Origin: Coriobacteriia bacterium
Lineage (GTDB): Bacteria; Actinomycetota; Coriobacteriia; Coriobacteriales; Atopobiaceae
DNA: 34,730 nt
Assembly (NCBI GenBank): GCA_003150175.1
Contig: QAKZ01000040.1
Coordinates: 1 to 34,730, forward strand
Direction of reading: 5' to 3'
The notes below the pieces were generated by a model. It saw only the letters and a list, made by a program, of their open reading frames with translations, ran no database searches and was not told the DNA's origin. Below, piece by piece: positions 18,915 through 27,032 of this stretch (position 1 is the stretch's first letter; each line of letters begins with the position of its first letter). The translations under genes and the position numbers were made by a program.

Positions 18915-21461
18915 TTGGCCCACAAGAACGTCATCGAGCTGCTCGCGCCGGCGGGCGGCCCAGAGCCTTTTAACGCCGCGCTCGCCGCGGGCGCCGACGC
19001 CATCTACTGCGGTCTCGGCAACAGCTTCAACGCCCGCCGCAGCGCGAAGAACTTCGACGACGCGAGCTTCGGCGACGCGTGCCGCCGCGCGCACCTCGCC
19101 GGGGCGCGCGTCTACGTCACCGTCAACGTCGCCGTCGCGACCGACGAGATCCCGCGCGTGCTCGGCCTCGTGCGCCGCGCGTGGCTGCTCGGAGCCGACG
19201 CCTTCATCATCCAGGATTGGGGCCTCTTTACGCAGGTCCGCCGCACGTGGCCGCAGATCGAGACGCACGTCTCGACCCAAGCGAACATCCATGACGCGCG
19301 CGGCGTCGCCTGGTGCCGCGAGCACGGCGCTGACCGTGTCACGCTCTCGCGCGAGCTCTCGCTGCCCGAGATCGAGCGCATCGCGCAGGAGGGCGTCGAG
19401 CTCGAGTGCTTCGGCCACGGCGCGCTGTGCTTCTGCTACTCCGGAGTGTGCATGATGAGCTCGCTCGCGGGAGGCCGCTCGGCCAACCGCGGCCTATGTG
19501 CCCAGCCGTGCCGCCTGCCCTATGAGCTCGTCGACGAGAAGGGCGACCTCGTGCCCATCCCCGACGTGCCCACCGCGGGTATGGCCGAGACCATGCGCGG
19601 CGTGGGCGGCACGCGGGCGCTGTGCCCCAAGGATTACTGCACCGTCGACCACATCGACCAGATGATCGCGGCGGGCGTGGGCTCGCTCAAGGTCGAGGGC
19701 CGTATGAAGGCCCCCGACTACGTCTACCAGGTTGTGGGCGCCTACCGTGAGGCCATCGACGCGAGCATCGCGCACGAGCCGCTCGCGCCCGAGGCCGACC
19801 TCGCGGTGCACCGCCGCCTCAAGCGCGCCTTCAACCGCGACTTCACCGATGCCTACCTGCGCGGAGAGTCCGGCAACGAGATGATGAGCTACGAGCGCTC
19901 GAACAACCGCGGCGAGGTTGTGGGCGAGGTCGAGGGCAGCCGAGCGCTCGAGGACAGCTTCGAGCGCCGCGGGGGCGGCAACGGCGGGCGCACGCGGATG
20001 CGTCGCTTTACCAGGGCCGAGGTCACCATCCGCCTGTCGGAGCCCGTGAGCGCGGGCGACCTTCTCGAGCTCCGCCCGGTGAGCGACCCCACGCAGTTCC
20101 TCACCGTCACGGCCGAGCGCGACTCCGAGGCCGGCGAGGTCATCACGGCGACGGCGCCCAGGCCCATCGAAGCGGGCGCGGTCGTGCGCGTGATCCGCTC
20201 GCAGGCCGCCATCGAGGCGGCGGCGCGCGTCTCCCGCTCCGACATCCAGAGGAAGAGGCCCGTCCGCGTGCGCATCGTCGCGCGCCTGGGCGAGCCGTTC
20301 CGCGTGGAGCTCGCGTGCGCCGACGGCGAGGCGACGGCCTCGGCCGAGGGCGCCGTCGTGGAGGCGGCGCGCACGAAGGCCGTCACGCGCGAGGACCTCA
20401 TCGAGCACGTGGGCCGCATGGGCGGCGGGCCCTTCCTGCCCGTGGACTACGACGTCCAGATGGACGAGGGGCTCGGCATGGGCTTCTCGGCGGTGCATAA
20501 GGTGCGCGCCGCCGCGGTGCGCGCGCTCGAGGAGGCGCTGCTCGCGCCGTACGCGGAACGTGAGGGCGCGACGGTGACCGCCCCGTCGGAGCGCGCGGTG
20601 GCCTACCGGGTGGGGGAGGCCCGCGCCGCGGCCGGGATCGCCGACCCGGCGCAGGCCGCCCGCGAGGAACCCTGCGCCTGCGCGCTCGTCGCCGACCCCG
20701 CGTGCGCCCGCGCGGCGATCGAGGCGGGCGCTGCGCGCGTGTACGCGACTGCAGATGACCTCGCGGAGGGCGATTGGCCCGAAGGGGTGATCCCTTGGCT
20801 GGACGAGGTCTGCCGCGAGGGCGACCGCGCGCGGCTCGACCCTTGGGTCGCCGCTGGCGGCCCCGTCGCCGTGGGCAACATATCGGAGCTCGCGCTCGCC
20901 GCCGAGCGCGGTGCCGCCCCGGAGATCCGCTCGTGCATCCCCGTGCACAACCAGAGCTGCGTCGAGGCCCTGGAGGAGGCCGGGGCCGCGGGGTTCTGGC
21001 TCTCGGGCGAGCTCACGCTCGAACAGGTCTGCGAGCTCGCGCGCTCGTCGTCGGTCCCGGTGGGCCTCATGGTCCTCGGCCGCGAGCGAGCGATGACGAG
21101 CGAGCACTGCGTCCTGCAGGTCACGGGCAAGTGCGTCCACGACTGCCGGAAGTGCCCGCAGCGCGCGCGGCGCTTCTCGCTCAAGGATATCGACGGCAAG
21201 CTCCTGCCCGTGCGCACCGACGTCAACGGCCGCAGCCGCATCTGGTCAGCCTATCCGCTCGACGCGACGCCGCAGGCGGGCGAGCTCATCGAGGCGGGCG
21301 TCACGCGCCTGCTCGCCGACTGCACCCTGCTCGACGCCAAGCAGACCCGCTTTAGCGTGGAGCGCGTTGCCCGCGCCGTCGCGTGCGCCCGTGCCGGTCG
21401 CAAGCCGGCCGCGCGCATGCAGGGCGCCACCTCAGGCCACCTCTTTACCGCTATCGGGTAG
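18915..21461 (+). CDS. Peptidase U32-family protein, RlhA-like (probable RNA hydroxylation)
   Basis: An 848-residue protein. The N-terminal U32 domain starts IELLAPAGGPEPFNAALAAG and includes FGHGALCFCYSGVCMMSS and NRGLCAQPCRLPYEL, the cysteine-rich core, then GSLKVEGRMKAPDYVYQVVG. A middle region (about 330-560) and a C-terminal cysteine motif (CVHDCRKCPQRARRFSLKD) make it as long as the RlhA group with a DUF3656-type insert. Characterised relatives do not act as peptidases: RlhA hydroxylates C2501 of 23S rRNA and TrhP hydroxylates tRNA uridines, both needing prephenate and an Fe-S cluster. TTG at 18915 is chosen because GGGAG lies eight bases upstream; another TTG at 18885 is unsupported. 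The downstream neighbour is an Nfu scaffold that could supply Fe-S clusters. Confidence 0.85.
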   Translation: MAHKNVIELLAPAGGPEPFNAALAAGADAIYCGLGNSFNARRSAKNFDDASFGDACRRAHLAGARVYVTVNVAVATDEIPRVLGLVRRAWLLGADAFIIQDWGLFTQVRRTWPQIETHVSTQANIHDARGVAWCREHGADRVTLSRELSLPEIERIAQEGVELECFGHGALCFCYSGVCMMSSLAGGRSANRGLCAQPCRLPYELVDEKGDLVPIPDVPTAGMAETMRGVGGTRALCPKDYCTVDHIDQMIAAGVGSLKVEGRMKAPDYVYQVVGAYREAIDASIAHEPLAPEADLAVHRRLKRAFNRDFTDAYLRGESGNEMMSYERSNNRGEVVGEVEGSRALEDSFERRGGGNGGRTRMRRFTRAEVTIRLSEPVSAGDLLELRPVSDPTQFLTVTAERDSEAGEVITATAPRPIEAGAVVRVIRSQAAIEAAARVSRSDIQRKRPVRVRIVARLGEPFRVELACADGEATASAEGAVVEAARTKAVTREDLIEHVGRMGGGPFLPVDYDVQMDEGLGMGFSAVHKVRAAAVRALEEALLAPYAEREGATVTAPSERAVAYRVGEARAAAGIADPAQAAREEPCACALVADPACARAAIEAGAARVYATADDLAEGDWPEGVIPWLDEVCREGDRARLDPWVAAGGPVAVGNISELALAAERGAAPEIRSCIPVHNQSCVEALEEAGAAGFWLSGELTLEQVCELARSSSVPVGLMVLGRERAMTSEHCVLQVTGKCVHDCRKCPQRARRFSLKDIDGKLLPVRTDVNGRSRIWSAYPLDATPQAGELIEAGVTRLLADCTLLDAKQTRFSVERVARAVACARAGRKPAARMQGATSGHLFTAIG

Positions 21462-21530
21462 CGGCGGCCAAGCGCCCCGGAGCATTGGGTAAGATAGACC
21501 CCGCGTGAACAACAACGAAAGGAAACCACC

Positions 21531-21767
21531 ATGGCCGTGGACAAGCAGCTTTTGGAAGAAACCCTCGACATCATCCGCCAGAGCCTCCAGGCGGACGGCG
21601 GCGACGTCGAGCTCATCGACGTGGACGACGACGGCGTCGTCACGCTCGAGATGCAGGGCGCCTGTGCCGGCTGCCCGCTCTCGAGCATGGACATGTCCGA
21701 GGGCATCGAGCGCATCCTCATGGAGCACGTCCCCGGCGTGACGCGCGTCCAGCCCGCCGTTCTCTAG
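21531..21767 (+). CDS. NifU C-terminal-domain (Nfu-type) Fe-S cluster scaffold
   Basis: A 78-residue protein consisting of a single Nfu domain: LDIIRQSLQADGGDVELIDV, then LEMQGACAGCPLSSMDM and IERILMEHVPGVTRVQ. The CAGC motif supplies the two cysteines that hold a bridging [4Fe-4S] cluster in an Nfu dimer. It is the stand-alone form without the A-type N-terminal domain of E. coli NfuA. AAAGGAAA before the ATG supports the start, and TAAGAT at 21491-21496 is a possible -10 box. It sits between the Fe-S dependent U32 gene (69 bp upstream) and lgt (58 bp downstream), in the same direction. Confidence 0.93.
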   Translation: MAVDKQLLEETLDIIRQSLQADGGDVELIDVDDDGVVTLEMQGACAGCPLSSMDMSEGIERILMEHVPGVTRVQPAVL

Positions 21768-21825
21768 CCTTCATCCGGTCATCCGACCGTCCGTTCCCGG
21801 CGGGCAAGAAGGGCAAGGAGCTCCT

Positions 21826-22680
21826 TTGTTCCTCAACGAAATCTTCCAGTCGTTCAACCCGATCGCCTTCACGCTCGGGCCTCTGACGGTGCGCTGGTAC
21901 GGCCTCGCCTACCTCGCCGGCTTCATCGTGGCGGGCTTCGTGATCTACCGCGTGGCCAGGCGATGGGAGCTCGACCTTACCGTGGACGACGTGATGAGCA
22001 TCGTCATCGGCGTCGCCTTCGGCATCATTATCGGCGCGCGCCTGGGCTACGTGCTGTTCTACGGCGCGGGTTACTACCTCGAGCACCCTGCGGAGATCAT
22101 CGCGACCTGGGACGGCGGGATGAGCTTCCACGGCGGCCTCGTGGGCGCCGTCATCGGCGGCTCGATCGTGTGCCGCCAGTATCGCATCAGCATCCCCACC
22201 GTCTGCGACCTGGGCGTCATCGGCGCGACGTGGGGGCTCTTCTTTGGTCGCTGCGCGAACTTCGTCAACGGCGAGCTGTGGGGCAAGGAATGCGACCTGC
22301 CCTGGGCGGTCGCGTTCCCGACGGGCGGCGGGGTCTTCCGCCACCCGTCGCAGCTCTATGAGGCCGTGCTCGAGGGGCTCGTGATCTTCTGCGTGCTCTG
22401 GGCGCTCTCGCGCAGGCGCCCGCCGCGCCCGCAGGGCACTTTCATGGGGACGTTCCTTCTGCTCTACGGCGTCTTCCGCTTCCTCATCGAGTTCGTCCGC
22501 GTGCCTGACGCGCAGCTCGGCTACCTTTGGGGCCCGATCACCATGGGACAGTGCCTCAGCCTGCCGCTCGTGGTGATCGGCATCGTGCTCCTCGTCGTCG
22601 CGCACAAGCTCAACCGCCCGCAGGTCGGTCGGCTCGAGGGGCATGAATCGCCCGATTCCCCCGACCCCGCGGGCGCCTGA
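21826..22680 (+). CDS. lgt: Prolipoprotein diacylglyceryl transferase
   Basis: A 284-residue multi-spanning membrane enzyme that transfers diacylglycerol from phosphatidylglycerol to the lipobox cysteine of prolipoproteins. Visible signatures are WYGLAYLAGF, GARLGYVLFY, GGMSFHGGLVGA, GRCANFVNGELWG (the Lgt signature) and HPSQLYEAVLEG, with about seven hydrophobic helices. The start is a TTG, preceded by AAGGAG five bases upstream; no better ATG is available before the first helix. It is the last gene of the U32-nfu-lgt run and converges with the flavoprotein gene 68 bp on. The Tat lipoprotein at 32265 is a likely substrate. Confidence 0.96.
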   Translation: MFLNEIFQSFNPIAFTLGPLTVRWYGLAYLAGFIVAGFVIYRVARRWELDLTVDDVMSIVIGVAFGIIIGARLGYVLFYGAGYYLEHPAEIIATWDGGMSFHGGLVGAVIGGSIVCRQYRISIPTVCDLGVIGATWGLFFGRCANFVNGELWGKECDLPWAVAFPTGGGVFRHPSQLYEAVLEGLVIFCVLWALSRRRPPRPQGTFMGTFLLLYGVFRFLIEFVRVPDAQLGYLWGPITMGQCLSLPLVVIGIVLLVVAHKLNRPQVGRLEGHESPDSPDPAGA

Positions 22681-22748
22681 TCGGCGGTCTCCGCCAGGCG
22701 ATCGGAGCTCGACGGTCGTCGCCTAGCGATGGGCCCAGTCGGGCTGCG

Positions 22749-24347
22749 TCAGGGGAGGGCAACGGGCGCCGCGGCAAATGAGCCGAACGCTGAAGCCTCT
22801 CCATGGTCCGCCCCCGGGGAGAATCTCAGGGCGTTCGGGCGCGCCTGCGCGGCATCCGGCCCGGGGACGTCGGCGCGGTAATGGGCGCCGCGGCTCTCGG
22901 CGCGGGCCCGCATGGCGCACACGAGCGCCTCGGAGGCCTCAAGGGCGAGCTCGGAGCGACGCGTCGCCGCGATCGCCCGCGCGTCGTCAGAACCCTCCGC
23001 CTCCGCAGAAATTCGCTCTCGCGCTCCGTAAATGGAATCCAGCGCAGATCGCAGGCCCGCCTCGGTGCGGAAGACCATGCACGCGCGGCTCATGGTGCGC
23101 CTCAAGCCCGTAAGCGCCGCCTCCGCGCGGGGCGAAGCCATCGCCCGCAGCGGCCGGCGGGCGGCGGTCGGCCGCTCCGCGCCGCACCATGCCGCTTCCC
23201 GACCCGCGATGCGGCCGAACACGAGGGCGCTTGCGCTGGCGAGCCCGCCGATACGGTCCGCCCCGTGCATGCCGCCCGTGCACTCTCCGCAGGCGTAGAT
23301 GCCCGGCGCGCCCTCGACCGCCGCGTCGGCGCCGATGAGGATGCCCCCGTTGTGCGCATGCGCGTAATGCGCGACCCGCAGCTCGTCGCCGGGCTCGATG
23401 CCGTGGTCCCGCCGCAGCCAGTCGGCGTAGGTCCGCATGAACTCCGGCAGCTCCCCGGGCAGGTGGTACGTAACGCGCGCCCCGCCGTCTCCCGCGGCGG
23501 CGATGGCGAAGTCGACCTCGCGGTCGGGCCGGCTCGCGGTAAAGGGGCCGTGACACGAGCGGGCATCGAGCAGCGCCGTCGCCCCGGGGCCGGGCACCCC
23601 ATCGACGTGCGCGAAGCGGAAGGTCTTCTCGTTGAACACGACGTCGCGGACCGGCGCCACGAGCCCCGGCATGATCTGCATGAACTCGCAGTTCACGAGG
23701 GAGGCACCCTGCTCGAGCGCGATCGCCTGCGCCGCGCCGAGGTTCTCCGGCGTGGTGAGCGTCCGCTCAAAGAGCCCTCCGAACCCGCCCGTGGCGAGGA
23801 CGGTGCTTTTGGCGTCGATGCCGCAGACGATCCCGTGCGACCGGTCGAAGAAGGTCCCGGGCGCCAAAAGCTCCATGTGCGGGAACGCTGTTACGCAGGA
23901 GCGCTCCAGCGCGGCACCCATCGCCTCACGGAACGCCTCCCGCTCCAAGCCGTGCCAGTCGCGCTGCGCGTGGTCGAAGCAGGGTATGAACTCGCGCTCC
24001 GTGGCCGCTCGGGCGCGGCGCGGGCGGCACCCGAGCCCCTCCAGCCACTCAATGCCCGGCTCGATGCCGCTGACGAGCGCATGCACGAGCGCGGGGCCCG
24101 CCATGCCTTGCCCGACCTCGAGGATCGCCCGCTCGAAGTCCGTCTCCCCGCCGGGCACCGGGCCCACAAGGCCGAGGCCCCAGGTCCCTGCAAAGAAGCT
24201 CGAGCCCCCAAACAGAGGCCCTGAGCAGGCGAGCGCGACCTTCGCCCCCTGCTCCGCCGCCGAAAGCGCGGCCACCGTGCCCGCGATGCCGCCGCCGACC
24301 ACGAGCACGTCGAAGCGGCCGAGGCCCTCGGTTACAACTTCGCTCAA
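22749..24347 (-). CDS. FAD-dependent fumarate reductase/L-aspartate oxidase-like flavoprotein of unknown substrate
   Basis: A 532-residue protein with an N-terminal FAD-binding fold (FDVLVVGGGIAGTVAALSAA, residues about 12-31), VLATGGFGGLFERT (second FAD contact) and C-terminal GIYACGECTGGMHGADRIGG, all typical of the FrdA/SdhA/NadB superfamily. HYAHAHNGGI stands where the family has HYTMGGI or HYTCGGV. The QFHPT segment is replaced by CEFMQIMPGL, and no TEALRGEG-like substrate loop is seen, so ordinary aspartate oxidase or fumarate reductase activity is doubtful. No signal peptide or heme motif is seen, so it should be cytoplasmic. The TTG start has GGAG six bases upstream. It is divergent from hisI, and no nadA/nadC or frdB genes are nearby. 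Confidence 0.78.
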   Translation of the reverse strand: MSEVVTEGLGRFDVLVVGGGIAGTVAALSAAEQGAKVALACSGPLFGGSSFFAGTWGLGLVGPVPGGETDFERAILEVGQGMAGPALVHALVSGIEPGIEWLEGLGCRPRRARAATEREFIPCFDHAQRDWHGLEREAFREAMGAALERSCVTAFPHMELLAPGTFFDRSHGIVCGIDAKSTVLATGGFGGLFERTLTTPENLGAAQAIALEQGASLVNCEFMQIMPGLVAPVRDVVFNEKTFRFAHVDGVPGPGATALLDARSCHGPFTASRPDREVDFAIAAAGDGGARVTYHLPGELPEFMRTYADWLRRDHGIEPGDELRVAHYAHAHNGGILIGADAAVEGAPGIYACGECTGGMHGADRIGGLASASALVFGRIAGREAAWCGAERPTAARRPLRAMASPRAEAALTGLRRTMSRACMVFRTEAGLRSALDSIYGARERISAEAEGSDDARAIAATRRSELALEASEALVCAMRARAESRGAHYRADVPGPDAAQARPNALRFSPGADHGEASAFGSFAAAPVALP

Positions 24348-24417
24348 GCCGGACTCCCTTCCGAGAGCGGGCGCTGCACCCTGCTAAAGTGGGGACGCGC
24401 AGACCGAAGGAGGAAGC

Positions 24418-24795
24418 ATGTCCCACAACGCGCCCGATTATACCTACGCCGGTGAGGCCGCGGCGCCCGTCTCGGCGGATGCGGTGAACGTGAAGTTCGA
24501 CGCCACCGGCCTCGTGCCTTGCGTCGTGCAGCAGGAGCAAACGGGGGAGGTGCTCATGGTCGCGTGGATGAACGCTGAGTCGCTGGCGCTCACCATAAAG
24601 ACGGGCACCACCTGGTTCTGGAGCCGCAGTCGCCAGGAACTCTGGAACAAGGGCGCCACCAGCGGAAACATCCAGCACGTCAAGCATCTGCTCGTCGACT
24701 GCGACGCGGACACGCTCGTCGCCGTCGTCGACTCCCCGGGGCCTGCCTGCCATACCGGCCACCGCAGTTGCTTTTTCCGCGAGATCAAAGAGTAG
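24418..24795 (+). CDS. hisI: Phosphoribosyl-AMP cyclohydrolase
   Basis: A 125-residue enzyme for the third step of histidine synthesis, opening the purine ring of phosphoribosyl-AMP. Family signatures are [38 protein letters not shown] (metal-binding Asp/Cys) and [13 protein letters not shown] (Zn cysteines). It is the monofunctional form, with hisE as a separate gene 68 bp downstream. Strong AAGGAGGAAGC precedes the ATG. It is divergent from the flavoprotein gene with a 70-bp gap. No other his genes are in the window. Confidence 0.96.
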   Translation: MSHNAPDYTYAGEAAAPVSADAVNVKFDATGLVPCVVQQEQTGEVLMVAWMNAESLALTIKTGTTWFWSRSRQELWNKGATSGNIQHVKHLLVDCDADTLVAVVDSPGPACHTGHRSCFFREIKE

Positions 24796-24863
24796 GCGGG
24801 CGCGACGACTGCTCCGCGAGCGGCGGGACGCACCACCGACCCAATCCAAAAAGGAGGCCCGCA

Positions 24864-25181
24864 ATGGGCGAGAGGACAAAGAACGTCCAGGACGGCAACA
24901 TCGGGCAGACCCTCGAGGGCCTGGCGGAGGTCATCCACAGGCGCCGGGACGCTTCCCCCGAGCAGTCCTATACCGCTAAGCTCCTCCAGGGCAAGGAGGA
25001 CTCCCTGCTCAAGAAGCTCGCCGAGGAGGCGAGCGAGGTCATCATGGCCTGCAAGGACGACGACCATGACCACATCCGCTACGAGGCGGGCGACCTCGTG
25101 TACCACCTCATGGTCACCCTCGAGCGCTACGGCGTTACCCTCGACGAGCTCGCCGGCGAGCTGGACGCGAGGCGGCACTAG
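24864..25181 (+). CDS. hisE: Phosphoribosyl-ATP pyrophosphatase
   Basis: A 105-residue MazG-like all-helical enzyme that hydrolyses phosphoribosyl-ATP to phosphoribosyl-AMP, the step before HisI. Characteristic residues are SYTAKLLQGKEDSLLKKLAE and EASEVIMACKDDDHD with RYEAGDLVYHLMV; the conserved Glu and Asp residues bind Mg2+. ATG 24864 is supported by AAGGAGG six bases upstream. The longer frame from 24768 overlaps hisI and lacks family similarity. Probably co-transcribed with hisI. Confidence 0.95.
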   Translation: MGERTKNVQDGNIGQTLEGLAEVIHRRRDASPEQSYTAKLLQGKEDSLLKKLAEEASEVIMACKDDDHDHIRYEAGDLVYHLMVTLERYGVTLDELAGELDARRH

Positions 25182-25210
25182 CGTCCGTGACGCACCGCCC
25201 CTCGGCACCA

Positions 25211-25245
25211 GCGGGCTTTCGGCGTTTCCTATGGAATAAGCCCGC
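25211..25245 (+). terminator. Hairpin after hisE, possible terminator
   Basis: GCGGGCTT (25211-25218) pairs with AAGCCCGC (25238-25245) across a 19-base loop. There is no T-run, so its function as a terminator is uncertain. Confidence 0.35.
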
Positions 25246-25302
25246 CGGCGCGCGCATAGCCGTAAACTCACCAACTGTTGAATTAGATTCGGAAGGTGAG
25301 CA

Positions 25303-26955
25303 ATGGCGAAGCACTTCAAGGTGACGGGCGAGCCCGGCGCGGCGAACGAGGCCGAAGAGGCCATAGAGACCGACGCGGCGGAGGAAGGGGAAGCCAACGT
25401 CGGCCGCTCCGCGGCGATGATGAGCGTCCTCGTCATCTTCAGCCGCATCACCGGCTTCGTGCGGACCTGGGGCCAGGCGTTCGCCCTCGGCACGACGCTG
25501 CTCTCCAGCTGCTACACGGTCGCGAACAACCTGCCGAACCAGCTCTACGAGCTCGTCATCGGCGGCATGATCATCACTGCCTTCCTGCCCGTTTACCTCG
25601 ACGTCAAGCAGCGTCTGGGCCGCAAGGGCGCCAACGCCTACATCTCGAACCTGCTCTCGCTGCTGCTCATCGTCCTCGGCGTCGGCTTCGTGCTCTGCCT
25701 GGTCTTCGCCGAACCGCTCATCTGGGTGCAGTCCGCGGGCACCGACCAGTCGACGATGACCGACGCGGTCGTGCTGTTCCGGTTCTTCGCCATCGAGGTC
25801 GTGCTCTACTGCCTCTCGAGCATCGCCTCGGGCATCCTCAACGCCGAGAGGGACTATTTCTGGAGCAACGCCGCCCCGATCTTCAACAACATCATCTGCA
25901 CGTCTTCGTTCATCGCCTACGCGCTTCTCGTCGGCTCGCAGCCTGGCCTCGCCTTCCTTCTCTTGGCCATCGGCAACCCGCTCGGCGTCCTCGTGCAGAT
26001 TCTCATGCAGCTCCCGAGCCTGCGCCGCCACGGCGTACGCCTCACGCTTCACGTGGACATCCACGACCCCGCCATCAAGGAGACCCTCTCCATCGGCGTG
26101 CCCACGCTCGTGGTCACCGCCTGCGGCTTCGTCACCACGTCGGTCATGACCTCGATGGCGCTCGTCGCCGTCCCCGAGTCCGGCAGCTCCATCCAGTACT
26201 ACGCGCGCCTGTGGTACACCCTGCCCTACGCCGTGCTCGCGGTTCCCATCACCGTCGCCCTCTTTACCGAGATGTCCGACTCCTTCGCCAAGGGCAAGCT
26301 CGCCAAGTTCGCCGAGCAGGTCTCGTCCGGCATGCGCCAGGTGGCCTTCGTCCTCGTGCCCTTCATGCTCTACCTCATCGTCTTCTCGCGCCTGCTGATG
26401 TCGCTCATGCGCATCGGCCAGTTCAACGCCCAGAGCGCCGACCTTACCGCTAGCTATCTCTCGACGCTCGCGCTCGCGCTGCCGTTCTACGGCCTCTCCA
26501 CGTTTTTCCAGAAGGCGTTCTCGTCCATGCGCCATATGATGAGCTTCGCCGTGGCCAACATCCTCGCCTCTCTGGTGCAGGTCGCCTTCACCGTGACGCT
26601 CACGCCGCAGCTCGGCATCCATGCGGTCTCGCTCGGAAGCGCGCTGTACATGGTCGTGCTCGACGTGATCTCGGTCGTCATCATCCGCCGCTCCGTCGAG
26701 GGCATCGACCTTACCGGCTTCGTCGTCTCGCTCGTCCGCTCGCTCGCGCTCGGCCTTGCCGGCGCCGCGGTCGGCGCGCTGATCCTCCATCTCATGGGAG
26801 GCGACGCGGGCGCGCTCACGCTGCCTCGCGCACTCCTCATCCTTGTGTGCGGAGGCGTTCCCGCGGTCGCCGTGACCTTCGGCGCCGCCCTGGCGCTGCA
26901 CATCCCCGAGGCGGCCTTCTTTGGCCGGATCCTCGGCAAGCTCAAGCGCCGCTGA
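25303..26955 (+). CDS. murJ: MurJ/MviN-type lipid II flippase
   Basis: A 550-residue membrane protein of the MOP superfamily. An acidic N-terminal tail (1-32) is followed by about 14 hydrophobic helices. Family landmarks are MMSVLVIFSRITGFVRTWGQ, FALGTTLLSSCYTVANNLPN, LVIGGMIITAFLPVY and FFQKAFSSMRHM. It moves lipid-linked peptidoglycan precursor across the membrane. The start is supported by GAAGGTGAGC upstream. The gene ends 77 bp before an ATP-grasp ligase gene that has its own candidate promoter. The acidic tail before the first helix is unusual but short. Confidence 0.92.
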   Translation: MAKHFKVTGEPGAANEAEEAIETDAAEEGEANVGRSAAMMSVLVIFSRITGFVRTWGQAFALGTTLLSSCYTVANNLPNQLYELVIGGMIITAFLPVYLDVKQRLGRKGANAYISNLLSLLLIVLGVGFVLCLVFAEPLIWVQSAGTDQSTMTDAVVLFRFFAIEVVLYCLSSIASGILNAERDYFWSNAAPIFNNIICTSSFIAYALLVGSQPGLAFLLLAIGNPLGVLVQILMQLPSLRRHGVRLTLHVDIHDPAIKETLSIGVPTLVVTACGFVTTSVMTSMALVAVPESGSSIQYYARLWYTLPYAVLAVPITVALFTEMSDSFAKGKLAKFAEQVSSGMRQVAFVLVPFMLYLIVFSRLLMSLMRIGQFNAQSADLTASYLSTLALALPFYGLSTFFQKAFSSMRHMMSFAVANILASLVQVAFTVTLTPQLGIHAVSLGSALYMVVLDVISVVIIRRSVEGIDLTGFVVSLVRSLALGLAGAAVGALILHLMGGDAGALTLPRALLILVCGGVPAVAVTFGAALALHIPEAAFFGRILGKLKRR

Positions 26956-26986
26956 GGCGCGTCGTCGGGGAGCCTATGCCCTGGCG

Positions 26987-26992
26987 TATACT
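26987..26992 (+). promoter_or_regulatory. Candidate -10 box of the ATP-grasp gene
   Basis: TATACT, 46 bases before the ATG at 27033, in the short gap after murJ. No good -35 box is visible. Confidence 0.4.
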
Positions 26993-27032
26993 CGACCATT
27001 AGCTAAACCCTAGCAAAGGAGCGCACGCATCC

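Noticed and set aside
22803..24224. Plus-strand open frame of about 470 codons opposite the flavoprotein gene
   Set aside because: Its translation is Arg/Ala/His-rich without motifs, while the minus strand gives a clean FAD-binding fold. It is a GC-rich shadow.
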